Source: Actinomycetota bacterium
GTDB taxonomy: Bacteria; Actinomycetota; Acidimicrobiia; Acidimicrobiales; Ilumatobacteraceae
Length of the DNA: 38,840 bases
Reading direction: 5' to 3'
Assembly (NCBI GenBank): GCA_016870215.1
Contig: VGCD01000017.1
Coordinates: 1 to 38,840 of the forward strand
A program made the position numbers and the translations under genes. Positions 18,710 through 26,839 of this stretch are shown in pieces (the first letter of the stretch is position 1; every line of letters starts with the position of its first letter). The notes under the pieces were generated by a model that was not told where the DNA came from, made no database searches, and was given only the letters and a program-made list of their open reading frames with translations.

Positions 18710-19467
18710 CAGGCAGTCCAACCGCCGTCGACCACGAATTCGCCGCCGTTGCAGTACGAGCTTTCATCGCTTGCCAAGAACAACGCCATGGTGGCAACTT
18801 CCTGTGCTTCTGCTTCACGGCCCATCGGGATACGTGTGCGCACTGCCTCACGCACGCCCGAGCCGACGTTGTCGAATGTCTGCAACATCGCAGTGTCGAT
18901 GATGCCTGGGTGAATGGAATTGACACGCACTCCGAACGGCGCGAGTTCTTTGGCCACACCGCGCGACATTCCGCGCACTGCCCACTTGCTCGCGCCATAT
19001 GCAAGAAACCCCGCAGCACCTTGCAGTCCTGCGATGGACGAGATGTTGATGATTGAGCCTGATTGTTGCTTCACCATGTGTTCAGCGACAGCTTTCATTC
19101 CGAGAAACACACCAACCTGGTTGATATCAATGGTGCGCCGATACATGTCGAGTGTTGTGTTCAACACTGTTCCGGTCTCGAAGATGCCCGCATTGTTCAC
19201 CAACACATCGATGCGACCAAACGTTTCAATAGTCGAAGCAACCACTGTCGCCCACTCATCCTCGCTCACCACGTCGTGATGCATGTACACGCACGCCGAC
19301 GCATCGGGGGAAATGTTCTTCGCCGTCAACGCTCCGTCTTCATCGCGCACGTCTGTAATGACGACACGAGCGCCCTCACTAGCAAATAGTGCAGCCTCAG
19401 CTGCGCCCATTCCGCGAGCACCACCAGTGATGAGTGCGACTTTGCCTGCCAAGCGTCCTTCAGTCAT
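18709..19467 (-). CDS. SDR family NAD(P)-dependent oxidoreductase
   Basis: A 252-residue classical short-chain dehydrogenase. The cofactor motif TGGARGMG lies at residues 14-21, followed by a D after strand 2 (VVITDVRDEDG) that favours NAD(H), NNAG, the catalytic Ser in INISSIAG and the Y-x-x-x-K pair in YGASKWAVRGMSRG. The C-terminus GEFVVDGGWTA is standard. The overall look is close to 3-alpha/20-beta-hydroxysteroid dehydrogenases, but sequence alone does not fix the substrate. It is coupled to the molybdenum hydroxylase gene by a 1-nt overlap, suggesting sequential oxidations (alcohol to aldehyde or ketone, then hydroxylation). A TauE permease gene ends 9 nt downstream of nothing else: it lies directly upstream on the same strand. 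Confidence 0.9.
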   Translation of the reverse strand: MTEGRLAGKVALITGGARGMGAAEAALFASEGARVVITDVRDEDGALTAKNISPDASACVYMHHDVVSEDEWATVVASTIETFGRIDVLVNNAGIFETGTVLNTTLDMYRRTIDINQVGVFLGMKAVAEHMVKQQSGSIINISSIAGLQGAAGFLAYGASKWAVRGMSRGVAKELAPFGVRVNSIHPGIIDTAMLQTFDNVGSGVREAVRTRIPMGREAEAQEVATMALFLASDESSYCNGGEFVVDGGWTA

Positions 19468-19476
19468 AAAAACGTT

Positions 19477-20343
19477 CTACTCCACGACAGCGGTGACATC
19501 GCTACGGCTCTCGCGTCGTGCCTGCAACAACAGACGTACCGCCACCACGATGAGAAGAGTCGCGAAGAGGAAGTTGGACACAGAATCAGACATTCGAGCA
19601 GCGATCCATCCGCCTGCAACAGCCGCGACAATTCCCGACGTCGCCACGACCCCTGCAGCACGAAGATCGACATTGTCATTGCTTCGATTGCGCCAGGTTC
19701 CCATGGCTGCCGTGGGAATAATGACGGCAAGCGACGTTCCCTTCGCGACAACTCCTTCAACGTGAAGCAGCATCATCATCGCTGGCACCATCACGACACC
19801 GCCACCAACTCCGAGTAGTCCGGACAGAATTCCCGTGACCAGACCGATGACCACCAGTGCGATGGCACTTGCGAGGTGCATCGCACCGCGCCCTTCTGCT
19901 CCCATCGAGATGAACAATCGGATCGCCGACACCAAAAGAACCACTGAAAAGGCCACCGCAAGTGTGCGATGAGGGAGCACGTTCAAGAGCGCAGTTCCAG
20001 CCACCGCCCCGACGACCGCACCAACCACCAGCCAAGCTGCGACAGGCCAATCAACATGGTCATGCACCCAGTAGGTCACCAAACTCGATGCGGCAATCGG
20101 CAACACAGCCGCCAACGACGTTCCGTGCGATGTGCGCTGGTCCATTCGGGCCAGCGAGACAAGGCCTGGCACAATCAAGATGCCGCCACCGACTCCGAAG
20201 ACCCCCGACAGCAGCCCGGCTGCCAAGCCGACCAATAGGGCAGGTCCGGTGGGAAGACTGCTACTTGCGGAGTTTGTGCGATTGTGCAATAGCGTTCCCC
20301 GAACGAAAAAGATTTGAGTTAGCGCCCCATGAAATAGGTGCAC
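19477..20343 (-). CDS. Sulfite exporter TauE/SafE family permease
   Basis: A 288-residue TSUP-family membrane protein with about eight helices in two repeats. Each repeat carries the hallmark glycine loop: LLSGVFGVGGGILIVPGL in the first and ILSGLLGVGGGVVMVPAM in the second, both followed by an A/G-T-S-L-A-x-x-x-P-x-A helix (HGTSLAAVLPIAAS and KGTSLAVIIPTAAM). The family moves sulfite, sulfoacetate or related organic anions. The GTG at 20343 gives an N-terminal stretch of about 30 residues that is not membrane-like; TTG 20289 is a possible later start. It is 9 nt upstream of the SDR gene and may belong to the same transcript. Confidence 0.88.
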   Translation of the reverse strand: MHLFHGALTQIFFVRGTLLHNRTNSASSSLPTGPALLVGLAAGLLSGVFGVGGGILIVPGLVSLARMDQRTSHGTSLAAVLPIAASSLVTYWVHDHVDWPVAAWLVVGAVVGAVAGTALLNVLPHRTLAVAFSVVLLVSAIRLFISMGAEGRGAMHLASAIALVVIGLVTGILSGLLGVGGGVVMVPAMMMLLHVEGVVAKGTSLAVIIPTAAMGTWRNRSNDNVDLRAAGVVATSGIVAAVAGGWIAARMSDSVSNFLFATLLIVVAVRLLLQARRESRSDVTAVVE

Positions 20344-20347
20344 CCCC

Positions 20348-20377
20348 TTGTCAGTGCGCCAAAACTACTCGTATCCT
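20348..20377 (+). promoter_or_regulatory. Candidate promoter for the LIV-type binding protein gene
   Basis: TTGTCA at 20348-20353 (5 of 6 bases of the -35 consensus) is followed after 18 bp by TATCCT at 20372-20377 (4 of 6 of the -10 consensus). Transcription would begin near 20384, giving a leader of about 60 nt ahead of ATG 20443. This is the only place for a promoter, since the neighbour is divergent. It is a pattern match only. Confidence 0.4.
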
Positions 20378-20442
20378 TCACAGTCTTACCCAGTGGGAGG
20401 GTGTCCAAGCCCCCCAAAACATCCAATCTGCGGGGAGAAAAA

Positions 20443-21774
20443 ATGCAGAAGAAAACCGGACGTCGCGTTGCGGCGCTCATCGTGGGTCTTGGCCTTGTGG
20501 CCGCTTCCTGTGGTGGCGATGACAGCTCGACCGACACAACTGCAGCATCAGATACGACTGCTGCAGCATCAACATCCAATGGCGAACTCGCGGGCATGAA
20601 GGGCACCACTCCGTTGGTGGAACTTTCCCAAGAGTTCAAGGACCGTCTCCTTGAGGTCGATCCTGCACTGACTGACTACTCATACGCAGCCGAGACATAC
20701 GACTCGGTCACGGTGATTGCTCTTGCAGTGGAGAAGGCACAAGACGACGGCATTGCCTATGCCAACGAGATCAACGGCATTACGCGCGACGGTGAAAAGT
20801 GCACCGACTTCGCGACATGTGCTGCTCTCATCAAAGAAGGTAAGGACGTCGACTATGACGGCGTTTCTGGACCACTCGAGTTCTCCGGTAACGGCGAGCC
20901 CCTCAAGGCTTCCTACGGCGTTCTTCAGTTCGGTGCAGACAACCGTCTCGACGACAGCCTCACCACATACATCGAAGCAGCAGCTCCTGCTGATGCAGAC
21001 GTCGCCCCGATCCCTGCTGAGGGTGATCGCAAGGGTGATGGCGTTCTGACCATCGGTTCGATCCTGCCGCAGACTGGCTCACTCGCCTTCCTCGGACCAC
21101 CGGAATTCGCTGGTTTCGACCTCGCCATCAAGGACATCAATGCTGCTGGTGGCGTGCTGGGTAAGGACGTTGTGGGTATCAAGGGTGACTCTGGTGATGC
21201 CACCACTGACACTGCATCGAAGACAGTTGACGCTCAGCTTTCGCAGAACGTCGACGCCATCATCGGTGCTGCGTCGTCTGGTGTGAGCCTCACCGTGATC
21301 GACAAGATCACGGCTGCTGGTGTCGTCCAGTTCTCGCCTGCGAACACGTCGAAGAAGCTCTCTGACTACGCCGACAAGGGTCTCTACTTCCGTAGCGCCC
21401 CATCGGACATCGTTCAGGGTGCAGTGTTGGCTGAAGTCATCAAGGGTGACGGCGCATCGAACGTGGCGATCATCGCTCGTAACGACGCATACGGCACCGG
21501 CTTGGCCGAAGACCTCGCGAAGAACCTGGAAGCAGGTGGCGCAAAGGTCGTCGTAACCAAGATCTATGACGAGAAGGCAACCGCATTCGACGCGGAAGTC
21601 GACGAGATCAAGGCCGCTGGCCCTGACGCAGTTGCAATTATCGGTTTCGATGAGACCTCCAAGATCCTCGCCACCATGGTGGAGAAGGGTGTTGGACCGA
21701 AGGCCATCAAGGTCTACGGATGCGACGGCAACATGGGTAACGCCCTTGGTGAGAACTTCGACGCAGGTAAGTGA
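20443..21774 (+). CDS. Branched-chain amino acid ABC transporter substrate-binding lipoprotein, circularly permuted
   Basis: A 443-residue secreted lipoprotein with lipobox VAASC (Cys23) and a Thr/Asp/Ala-rich tether. A good ribosome binding site (GGGGAG, 20432-20437) precedes the ATG. The order of the family segments is abnormal. Residues 47-178 look like the C-terminal third of a type I LIV-binding protein (YAAETYDSVTVIALAVEKA, then DYDGVSGPLEFSGNGEP, then SYGVLQF). A linker rich in Ala, Asp and Pro follows (about 179-198). Residues 199-443 look like the N-terminal two thirds (LTIGSILPQTGSLAFLGPP, INAAGGVLGK, IIGAASSGVS, FSPANTSKKLS, RNDAYGTGLAEDL, VKVYGCDGNM-type end). The protein stops where a normal one would continue into the residue-47 segment. 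It has its own promoter-like sequence and terminator, so it looks like a functional gene. Confidence 0.85.
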   Translation: MQKKTGRRVAALIVGLGLVAASCGGDDSSTDTTAASDTTAAASTSNGELAGMKGTTPLVELSQEFKDRLLEVDPALTDYSYAAETYDSVTVIALAVEKAQDDGIAYANEINGITRDGEKCTDFATCAALIKEGKDVDYDGVSGPLEFSGNGEPLKASYGVLQFGADNRLDDSLTTYIEAAAPADADVAPIPAEGDRKGDGVLTIGSILPQTGSLAFLGPPEFAGFDLAIKDINAAGGVLGKDVVGIKGDSGDATTDTASKTVDAQLSQNVDAIIGAASSGVSLTVIDKITAAGVVQFSPANTSKKLSDYADKGLYFRSAPSDIVQGAVLAEVIKGDGASNVAIIARNDAYGTGLAEDLAKNLEAGGAKVVVTKIYDEKATAFDAEVDEIKAAGPDAVAIIGFDETSKILATMVEKGVGPKAIKVYGCDGNMGNALGENFDAGK

Positions 21775-21807
21775 TTACCCGCTAGTCGAATCTCATTCGA
21801 TCAACGG

Positions 21808-21840
21808 AAAGGCCCGGGCGAAAGCCCGGGCCTTTCTTCA
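21808..21840 (+). terminator. Strong rho-independent terminator after the binding protein gene
   Basis: A perfect 12-bp stem (AAAGGCCCGGGC, 21808-21819, pairing with 21824-21835) is capped by a GAAA tetraloop and followed by a short T-rich tail (TTTCTTC). It starts 33 nt after the stop codon at 21774. Read from the other strand it is followed by CCTTTCC, so it may also serve, less efficiently, the convergent operon whose last gene ends at 21880. Confidence 0.85.
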
Positions 21841-21879
21841 TGTCTGGGAGCTTCTCTAAATGTCAGTCGATGACCAGAG

Positions 21880-22845
21880 TCAGTCAATGATCAGCTCGTA
21901 GGTGACAGAGCGTCTTGCAACGGCGTAACCGAGGCGCTCATACACCGACACCGCGCCGGTCGGGTTGTCGCTATCAACATACAACCCTGCATGGGTGAGG
22001 CCGGCGCGTCCATACGTCTGAACGACCTGAGAGATGAGAGTCGACGCAACTCCCCGACCGCGCCATTCACGCACAGTCGCCACTTTGTGAACCCATCCCA
22101 CTCTCTCGACAACAGCACCGTTGTCGATGTCATCATCTGGAAATCGATGGGTTAGTACCAGCCCGATAACGACACCGTTCTCATCGAGCGCAACGAGCGA
22201 AAGGTCGCGGCGTGTTGCCACACCGGTGGTGAGTTGCGACCACCGCAATTCATCATCTGGCGCTGAGCCCCAATGATCGGCGAATGCTTCGTTCTTCACA
22301 CGTCGAAGCTCGCGGTCGTCAGCAGCATCCCATTCGATGACCGTGACACCTTCAGGTACAGGAACTATTGGCACGTCACTGAGCGGCGTACGCATTTCTG
22401 CAAACCAACGAATTGGGGTCATTCCTAAGTTGGTGAATATTCGTTGAGCGTCTGCGTCGTATTCAGGCGCATCGGCGCGCACGATCTTTCGGCCCACAAC
22501 TGGCCCCATGCGTAGCTTCTGTTCAGCTCGCCTCGCACCCCATGCAGACAGCTCTGTACCGACACCACGTGAGAGAAACTGTGGGTGCACACGGGCGAAC
22601 ACATAGCAACGTTGATCGTGAGTTTCACTGGCGAGGTGGTATGTATACACGTAGCCCACCGCACAACCATCCACGAGTGCGATGCAAATATCGAACTCAC
22701 GAAACACGAGTGGCTCAATGAACTCTTCGTCGAACAATTCGACTGTGTCCACAATTGGAATTCCGAAGTGCTCATTCCAAGCAGTTGAAATCGCTGCGAT
22801 TGATGCGAGGTCACCTTCTGCAAATGGTCGAAGCTCGACCGTCAT
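21880..22845 (-). CDS. Tandem GNAT acetyltransferase (mycothiol synthase-like architecture)
   Basis: A 321-residue protein with two GNAT domains. The N-terminal copy (about 1-150) is degenerate around the acetyl-CoA loop (HPQFLSRGVGTELSAWG). The C-terminal copy has a clear motif: HKVATVREWRGRGVASTLIS with R-G-R-G-V-A, then LYVDSDNPTGAVSVYERLGYAV, the N-P-x-x-x-x-x-Y-x-x-L-G-Y/F pattern. Mycothiol synthase (MshD) has this double arrangement and similar length, so MshD is one possibility, but many uncharacterised actinobacterial tandem GNATs look alike. It is the last gene of the liv operon, 11 nt after livF; its substrate is unknown. Confidence 0.8.
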   Translation of the reverse strand: MTVELRPFAEGDLASIAAISTAWNEHFGIPIVDTVELFDEEFIEPLVFREFDICIALVDGCAVGYVYTYHLASETHDQRCYVFARVHPQFLSRGVGTELSAWGARRAEQKLRMGPVVGRKIVRADAPEYDADAQRIFTNLGMTPIRWFAEMRTPLSDVPIVPVPEGVTVIEWDAADDRELRRVKNEAFADHWGSAPDDELRWSQLTTGVATRRDLSLVALDENGVVIGLVLTHRFPDDDIDNGAVVERVGWVHKVATVREWRGRGVASTLISQVVQTYGRAGLTHAGLYVDSDNPTGAVSVYERLGYAVARRSVTYELIID

Positions 22846-22856
22846 GTTGCGCTGCC

Positions 22857-23591
22857 TCAGTTTCGAGAAGACTTGGCGAGAGTGCCGAGGTACAACTCGA
22901 TGACCTTCGGGTCTTTCAGCAACTCACGACCGGTGCCGGTGTAGGCATTGCGGCCCTGGTCAAGCACGTATCCACGGTCAACCACTTGCAAACACCTATT
23001 GGCGTTTTGCTCCACCATGAGAATGGCAACACCCGACTCATTGATTTTCTTGCACTGAATGAACACTTGGTCTTGAAGTGCTGGCGACAGACCGGCCGAG
23101 GGTTCATCGAGCAGCAACACGGTGGGCTTCAACATGAGCGCACGACCCATGGCCACCATCTGACGTTCACCGCCAGAGAGCGAGCCTGCACGCTGATCAA
23201 TGCGCTCGCCGAGACGAGGGAACATCTCGACCGCATAATCGAGTCGTTCGTCCAGCATGTCGGGACACAAGAAGCACCCCATCTCGAGGTTTTCGCGAAC
23301 GGTCAACGAGGGGAACACATTGCGAGTTTGAGGCACAAAGCCCACACCACGGGCAACGAGCTCATATGGCTTCATTCCGGTGATCTCTTCACCGTTCAGC
23401 TTCACATGCCCGCTGCGAATGTTCACCAGACCGAGCACTGCTTTCAGAAGCGTGGACTTGCCAGCACCGTTGGGGCCGATGATGCCAACGAACTCACCAG
23501 CAGCGACAGTGAGGTCACAACCATTGAGAATGTTCACTTCGGCGACATAGCCGGCAATGACGTTTTCGACATCGATGACGTTCGCAGCCAT
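22857..23591 (-). CDS. livF: Branched-chain amino acid ABC transporter ATP-binding protein LivF
   Basis: A 244-residue ATPase of the LIV importer. Walker A GPNGAGKST is near residue 37, followed by the Q-loop FVPQTRNVFPSLTV, which has the typical LivF wording, the signature SLSGGERQMVAMGRALM, Walker B VLLLDEPSAGLSP and the switch histidine position occupied by VEQN (the LivF-specific E-Q-N in place of T-H-D). The C-terminus has LLKDPKVIELYLG, the conserved LivF tail. The start overlaps the livG stop by 1 nt (TGATG). The GNAT gene follows 11 nt downstream. Confidence 0.95.
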   Translation of the reverse strand: MAANVIDVENVIAGYVAEVNILNGCDLTVAAGEFVGIIGPNGAGKSTLLKAVLGLVNIRSGHVKLNGEEITGMKPYELVARGVGFVPQTRNVFPSLTVRENLEMGCFLCPDMLDERLDYAVEMFPRLGERIDQRAGSLSGGERQMVAMGRALMLKPTVLLLDEPSAGLSPALQDQVFIQCKKINESGVAILMVEQNANRCLQVVDRGYVLDQGRNAYTGTGRELLKDPKVIELYLGTLAKSSRN

Positions 23592-24421
23592 CAGCTACCT
23601 CCCAGATCTGAGTCATGGTGGGCGCCAAGGTAAGCGTCGATGACCGCCTGATTGGATCCGATGTCGTCTGACGTGCCTTCAGCAATGACGACACCTTCGG
23701 CCATCACGATGATCCAATCACTGATCTCGCGCACCATGTCCATGTCGTGTTCGACGAAGAGCACCGTGCGACCTTCATTACGCAGTCCTTTGATGTGTTC
23801 GAGCAAGCTCTGTTTGAGAGCAGGGTTGACACCCGCCATCGGCTCATCGAGCATCACCATTTCTGGTTCCACCATCAACGCACGCGCCATCTCCAGCAAC
23901 TTGCGCTGACCTCCAGAGAGACCACCTGCAAGTTCATCGCGCATGTGAGCAAGATTGAACCGTGTTAGAAGTTCTTCGGCCCGAGCGGTGATTTCTGCCT
24001 CCTGTGCACGCCACAGCGGAGAAAACAATCCGCGGAAGATGTTTTCGCCCTTCTGGTGTGCGGCTCCGAGGCGCATGTTTTCGATGACACTCATTCGGGA
24101 AAGCGCTTTGGTGAGCTGAAATGTGCGCACCATGCCAAGTCGAGCGACTTTGTGTGCAGCCATTCCATCGAGGCGTTGACTATTGAACACCGAGGTTCCG
24201 TGATCGGGAGAGTCGAACCCAGTGAGCAGGTTGAAAAACGTGGTTTTCCCAGCACCGTTCGGACCGATGAGAGCGGTGATCTTGTTACGCGGCACTTCGA
24301 CATGGTCGACATTGACCGCCACGAGGCCACCGAAGGCACGACGGACTCCGTCGACGACGAGAATTGCGTCATCTTTTTTCGAACCAGGAACAGGCTGATA
24401 CGACGCGGTGTTAGCGGACAT
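23591..24421 (-). CDS. livG: Branched-chain amino acid ABC transporter ATP-binding protein LivG
   Basis: A 276-residue ATPase paired with LivF. It has an N-terminal tail of about 20 residues before the ABC fold, then VRRAFGGLVAVNVDHVEV, Walker A GPNGAGKTT, the LivG-specific segment LTGFDSPDHG, RTFQLTKALSRMSV, an inserted helical region around residues 110-145, the signature LSGGQRKLLEMARALM, Walker B MVMLDEPMAGVNP, and the switch His in LFVEHDMDMV. ATG 24421 overlaps the last 11 nt of livM; the frame also runs to 24469 but inside livM. It forms a heterodimer with LivF under LivH-LivM. Confidence 0.95.
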   Translation of the reverse strand: MSANTASYQPVPGSKKDDAILVVDGVRRAFGGLVAVNVDHVEVPRNKITALIGPNGAGKTTFFNLLTGFDSPDHGTSVFNSQRLDGMAAHKVARLGMVRTFQLTKALSRMSVIENMRLGAAHQKGENIFRGLFSPLWRAQEAEITARAEELLTRFNLAHMRDELAGGLSGGQRKLLEMARALMVEPEMVMLDEPMAGVNPALKQSLLEHIKGLRNEGRTVLFVEHDMDMVREISDWIIVMAEGVVIAEGTSDDIGSNQAVIDAYLGAHHDSDLGGS

Positions 24422-25421
24422 CGAAGGCCTGCTCTCGCTTGTCACCGAAGATGCCTTGTGGCCGCACAATCACAAGAATTGCAAGCGCAAGACCAGCCAC
24501 GATGAAACGAACCTGTGAGAAGTTGTTCTCGTCCACAATCCACTCAGGAAGCAGCGGGGTTGGATCTGTCGGAGTTGTTCGCGTTGCCTGCTGCAACGTG
24601 ATGTCAACAAACTGGATAACGAAGAGGAAGATCATCGTTCCGATGACAGGACCCTTCGCACGCGCGATGCCACCCAAGATGATGATGGTGTAAGCGAAGA
24701 ATGTGAACGTGGTGGAAAAGTCCTGTGGCTGCGAGGACTGCTTATCGAGCACCAACCACATACCGCCGAGCGCCCCGACGAAACCACCAATAATCAGGCT
24801 CTGCATCTTGTACGCGAAGATGTTCTTACCGAGGCTGCGCGCAGCGTCTTCATCTTCGCGAATGCTCTTCAACACTCGGCCCCATGGGCTTCGCATCAAG
24901 GCCCAGATTCCGGTCGACACCAGCGCCACGAGAATCCAACCGGTCACCAAGAGCCACAGTCGGTAACCATCGACCTTCTGCGCCCACAGCGTGATGCCAT
25001 CGTCGGGGAACGGGTTGATGTTCTCCATGAAGCGGGTGAAACCTTGGAGACCGTCATTTCCGCCTGTGAGCCAAGTGAATCGCACTGAGTTCATGAACAA
25101 TCGAATGATTTCAGCCACGGCAATGGTGACGATGGCCAAGTAATCAGCTCGCAATCGCAGCGTCGGTATGCCGAGCAGCAACGCCAAAATCACGGACGAC
25201 ACGACAACCATCAACACTGCGAGCGGCCACGGCCAGTCATAGCGGCTGATCGGTATCGACAGTGAATACGCACCGATTGCAGCAAACCCGGCCTGACCGA
25301 AGTTCAGAAGGCCGGTGTAACCGAAGTGCACATTGAGCCCCGATGCCACAAGGATGTAGGCCACCGCGTTGGCACTAATGGCGGTGTAGAAGGAGTTCGA
25401 GAGAATGAGGTCCCACTTCAT
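24411..25421 (-). CDS. livM: Branched-chain amino acid ABC transporter permease LivM
   Basis: A 336-residue permease with eight to ten helices. It carries the LivM signatures LNVHFGYTGLLNFGQAGFAAIGAY (first helix and loop, quoted here because G-Y-x-G-x-x-N-F-G-Q is diagnostic), LRLRADYLAIVTIAVAEIIR, the coupling loop SIREDEDAARSLGKNIFAYK, and FAYTIIILGGIARAKGPVIG. The C-terminus GIFGDKREQAF is standard for the family. Its ATG overlaps the livH stop by 4 nt (ATGA) and its stop overlaps livG by 11 nt, so stoichiometric co-translation is expected. Substrate could be branched-chain amino acids, amides or urea; the family assignment is firm while the ligand is not. Confidence 0.95.
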   Translation of the reverse strand: MKWDLILSNSFYTAISANAVAYILVASGLNVHFGYTGLLNFGQAGFAAIGAYSLSIPISRYDWPWPLAVLMVVVSSVILALLLGIPTLRLRADYLAIVTIAVAEIIRLFMNSVRFTWLTGGNDGLQGFTRFMENINPFPDDGITLWAQKVDGYRLWLLVTGWILVALVSTGIWALMRSPWGRVLKSIREDEDAARSLGKNIFAYKMQSLIIGGFVGALGGMWLVLDKQSSQPQDFSTTFTFFAYTIIILGGIARAKGPVIGTMIFLFVIQFVDITLQQATRTTPTDPTPLLPEWIVDENNFSQVRFIVAGLALAILVIVRPQGIFGDKREQAFDVR

Positions 25422-26764
25422 CCGATGCGCTCCTTTCGTCCGAGGAATCCCTGTGGTCGAACCAGCAAGATGACGACGAGTGCAATGAGTGCGCCCAGGG
25501 TCTTCAACTCAACGACGTTCGGGAAGAACCACGTCCACAGTTCGGTGAACATGCCCACAACGAAGGCACCGAGCAATGCACCAAACGGGTTACCAAGCCC
25601 ACCAACTGTGATAGCGGCAAACATGAGGAGCAACAAGATGTTGCCCATGTCCCACTGAACGCCACTTGCCGCACCGAGCATGACACCACCAATACCTGCC
25701 AAAGCGCCTCCGACGAGCCACACGGTGAGAATGATGCGGTTGGTGTTGATACCGGTTGCTGAAGCGAGATCTGGGTTGTCAGACACTGCGCGAATTGCTT
25801 TGCCGAGCCGTGCTCGGAGCAGGAACATGGAGATTCCGACGACCCCGACCGCCGAGATGATCATGATGCCAAGGTCACGCGGCGTGATTCCGAAAGGTCC
25901 GAAGTCGATCTCTGGGTCACCCACGTATTGGCGGTAACGGCGGTTACGCCCACCGAAGAAGAACAAGTACACGTACCGAATGGCAATTGCCAAACCAATA
26001 GACACGATCATCATCGATGTGAGGCTGGTGCCTCGGCGGCGCAGCGGGCGCCACAGTTGGCGTTCGAACGCACCAGCCATGAGAGCGGCAGCCGCGATAC
26101 CGAACGGAGCAGCAATCAGAACATGAAGCTCAGGCCCGTTCTGATTCAACCAGAACACGACAATTGCCGCAATCGAGACAATCTCACCGTGGGCAAAGTT
26201 TGTGAGACCAGTTGTTCCATAGATCAGCGACAACCCGATGGCACACATGGCGATGATGAGGCTGTACTTGATTCCGTTCACGATGGTCTGAGGCAACAAT
26301 TCCCAGCGGTTGATCACCGCTCGCTTGGCATCACCGACAAAGAAGTTCACCGACTTTGCGCCAGTGCCGATGGTGACACCGGACGAGAAATTGACCGAGA
26401 TGGTGGTTGGCGACTCGTCGCTCGCTTCGACTCCCTTCGGAAGACTCGCAACATCGAGAGTGACCTCGTACTCGCCTTCCTTTGGAACCTTTAAAGACAC
26501 TTTGCCTGTCGAATCAGTGGTGCCCTCTGCAGTTCCGGCCGTGCCGACGGCTTTGACGAGCGCTCCTGCAACTGGAATCTTCTCGACGCCGTCGTCGGTC
26601 TGCTTCTGTTCCGTCACTGAGGCGACAATCTCGCCGTCGTCAGTAGCTGCAGAGACCGAGGAACCGAACATGGGCGCGATGAATGACAGCCCAACAATGG
26701 CCAAGAGCGACATCCGCATGACACGGCGCACTGTCACTTGTCTTGCGTCGACTTGTGTCCCCAT
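25418..26764 (-). CDS. livH: Branched-chain amino acid ABC transporter permease LivH with N-terminal extracytoplasmic Ig/transthyretin-like domain
   Basis: A 448-residue protein, about 150 residues longer than an ordinary LivH. Residues 1-40 look like a signal peptide (basic start, hydrophobic run LLAIVGLSFIAPMF, and a likely cleavage after VSA). Residues 42-145 form a beta-rich domain with VAGALVKAVGTAGTAEGTTDSTGKVSLKVP and EGEYEVTLDV, the pattern of carboxypeptidase-regulatory or Cna-B-like folds in which a D-x-x-G turn joins strands. From about 155 the permease begins: GLSLIYGTTGLTNFAHGEIV is the LivH hallmark, then a coupling loop GKAIRAVSDNPDLASATGIN, and GVMLGAASGVQWDMG. ATG 26764 was chosen as first in a coherent signal peptide; the frame opens at 26902 but those residues overlap the divergent gene. 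Confidence 0.92.
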   Translation of the reverse strand: MGTQVDARQVTVRRVMRMSLLAIVGLSFIAPMFGSSVSAATDDGEIVASVTEQKQTDDGVEKIPVAGALVKAVGTAGTAEGTTDSTGKVSLKVPKEGEYEVTLDVASLPKGVEASDESPTTISVNFSSGVTIGTGAKSVNFFVGDAKRAVINRWELLPQTIVNGIKYSLIIAMCAIGLSLIYGTTGLTNFAHGEIVSIAAIVVFWLNQNGPELHVLIAAPFGIAAAALMAGAFERQLWRPLRRRGTSLTSMMIVSIGLAIAIRYVYLFFFGGRNRRYRQYVGDPEIDFGPFGITPRDLGIMIISAVGVVGISMFLLRARLGKAIRAVSDNPDLASATGINTNRIILTVWLVGGALAGIGGVMLGAASGVQWDMGNILLLLMFAAITVGGLGNPFGALLGAFVVGMFTELWTWFFPNVVELKTLGALIALVVILLVRPQGFLGRKERIG

Positions 26765-26839
26765 GCACACCCTTGTTGCTGCAGGCTCCCCTGCTAGACA
26801 GAAGTGGCCCGAAAGTTTTTCCAACACTAGTGCCGAACC

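Noticed and set aside
20443-21774. Binding protein gene as a truncated pseudogene
   Set aside because: Start, signal peptide and terminator are all in place, the frame is intact and both parts of the fold are present, only in permuted order.
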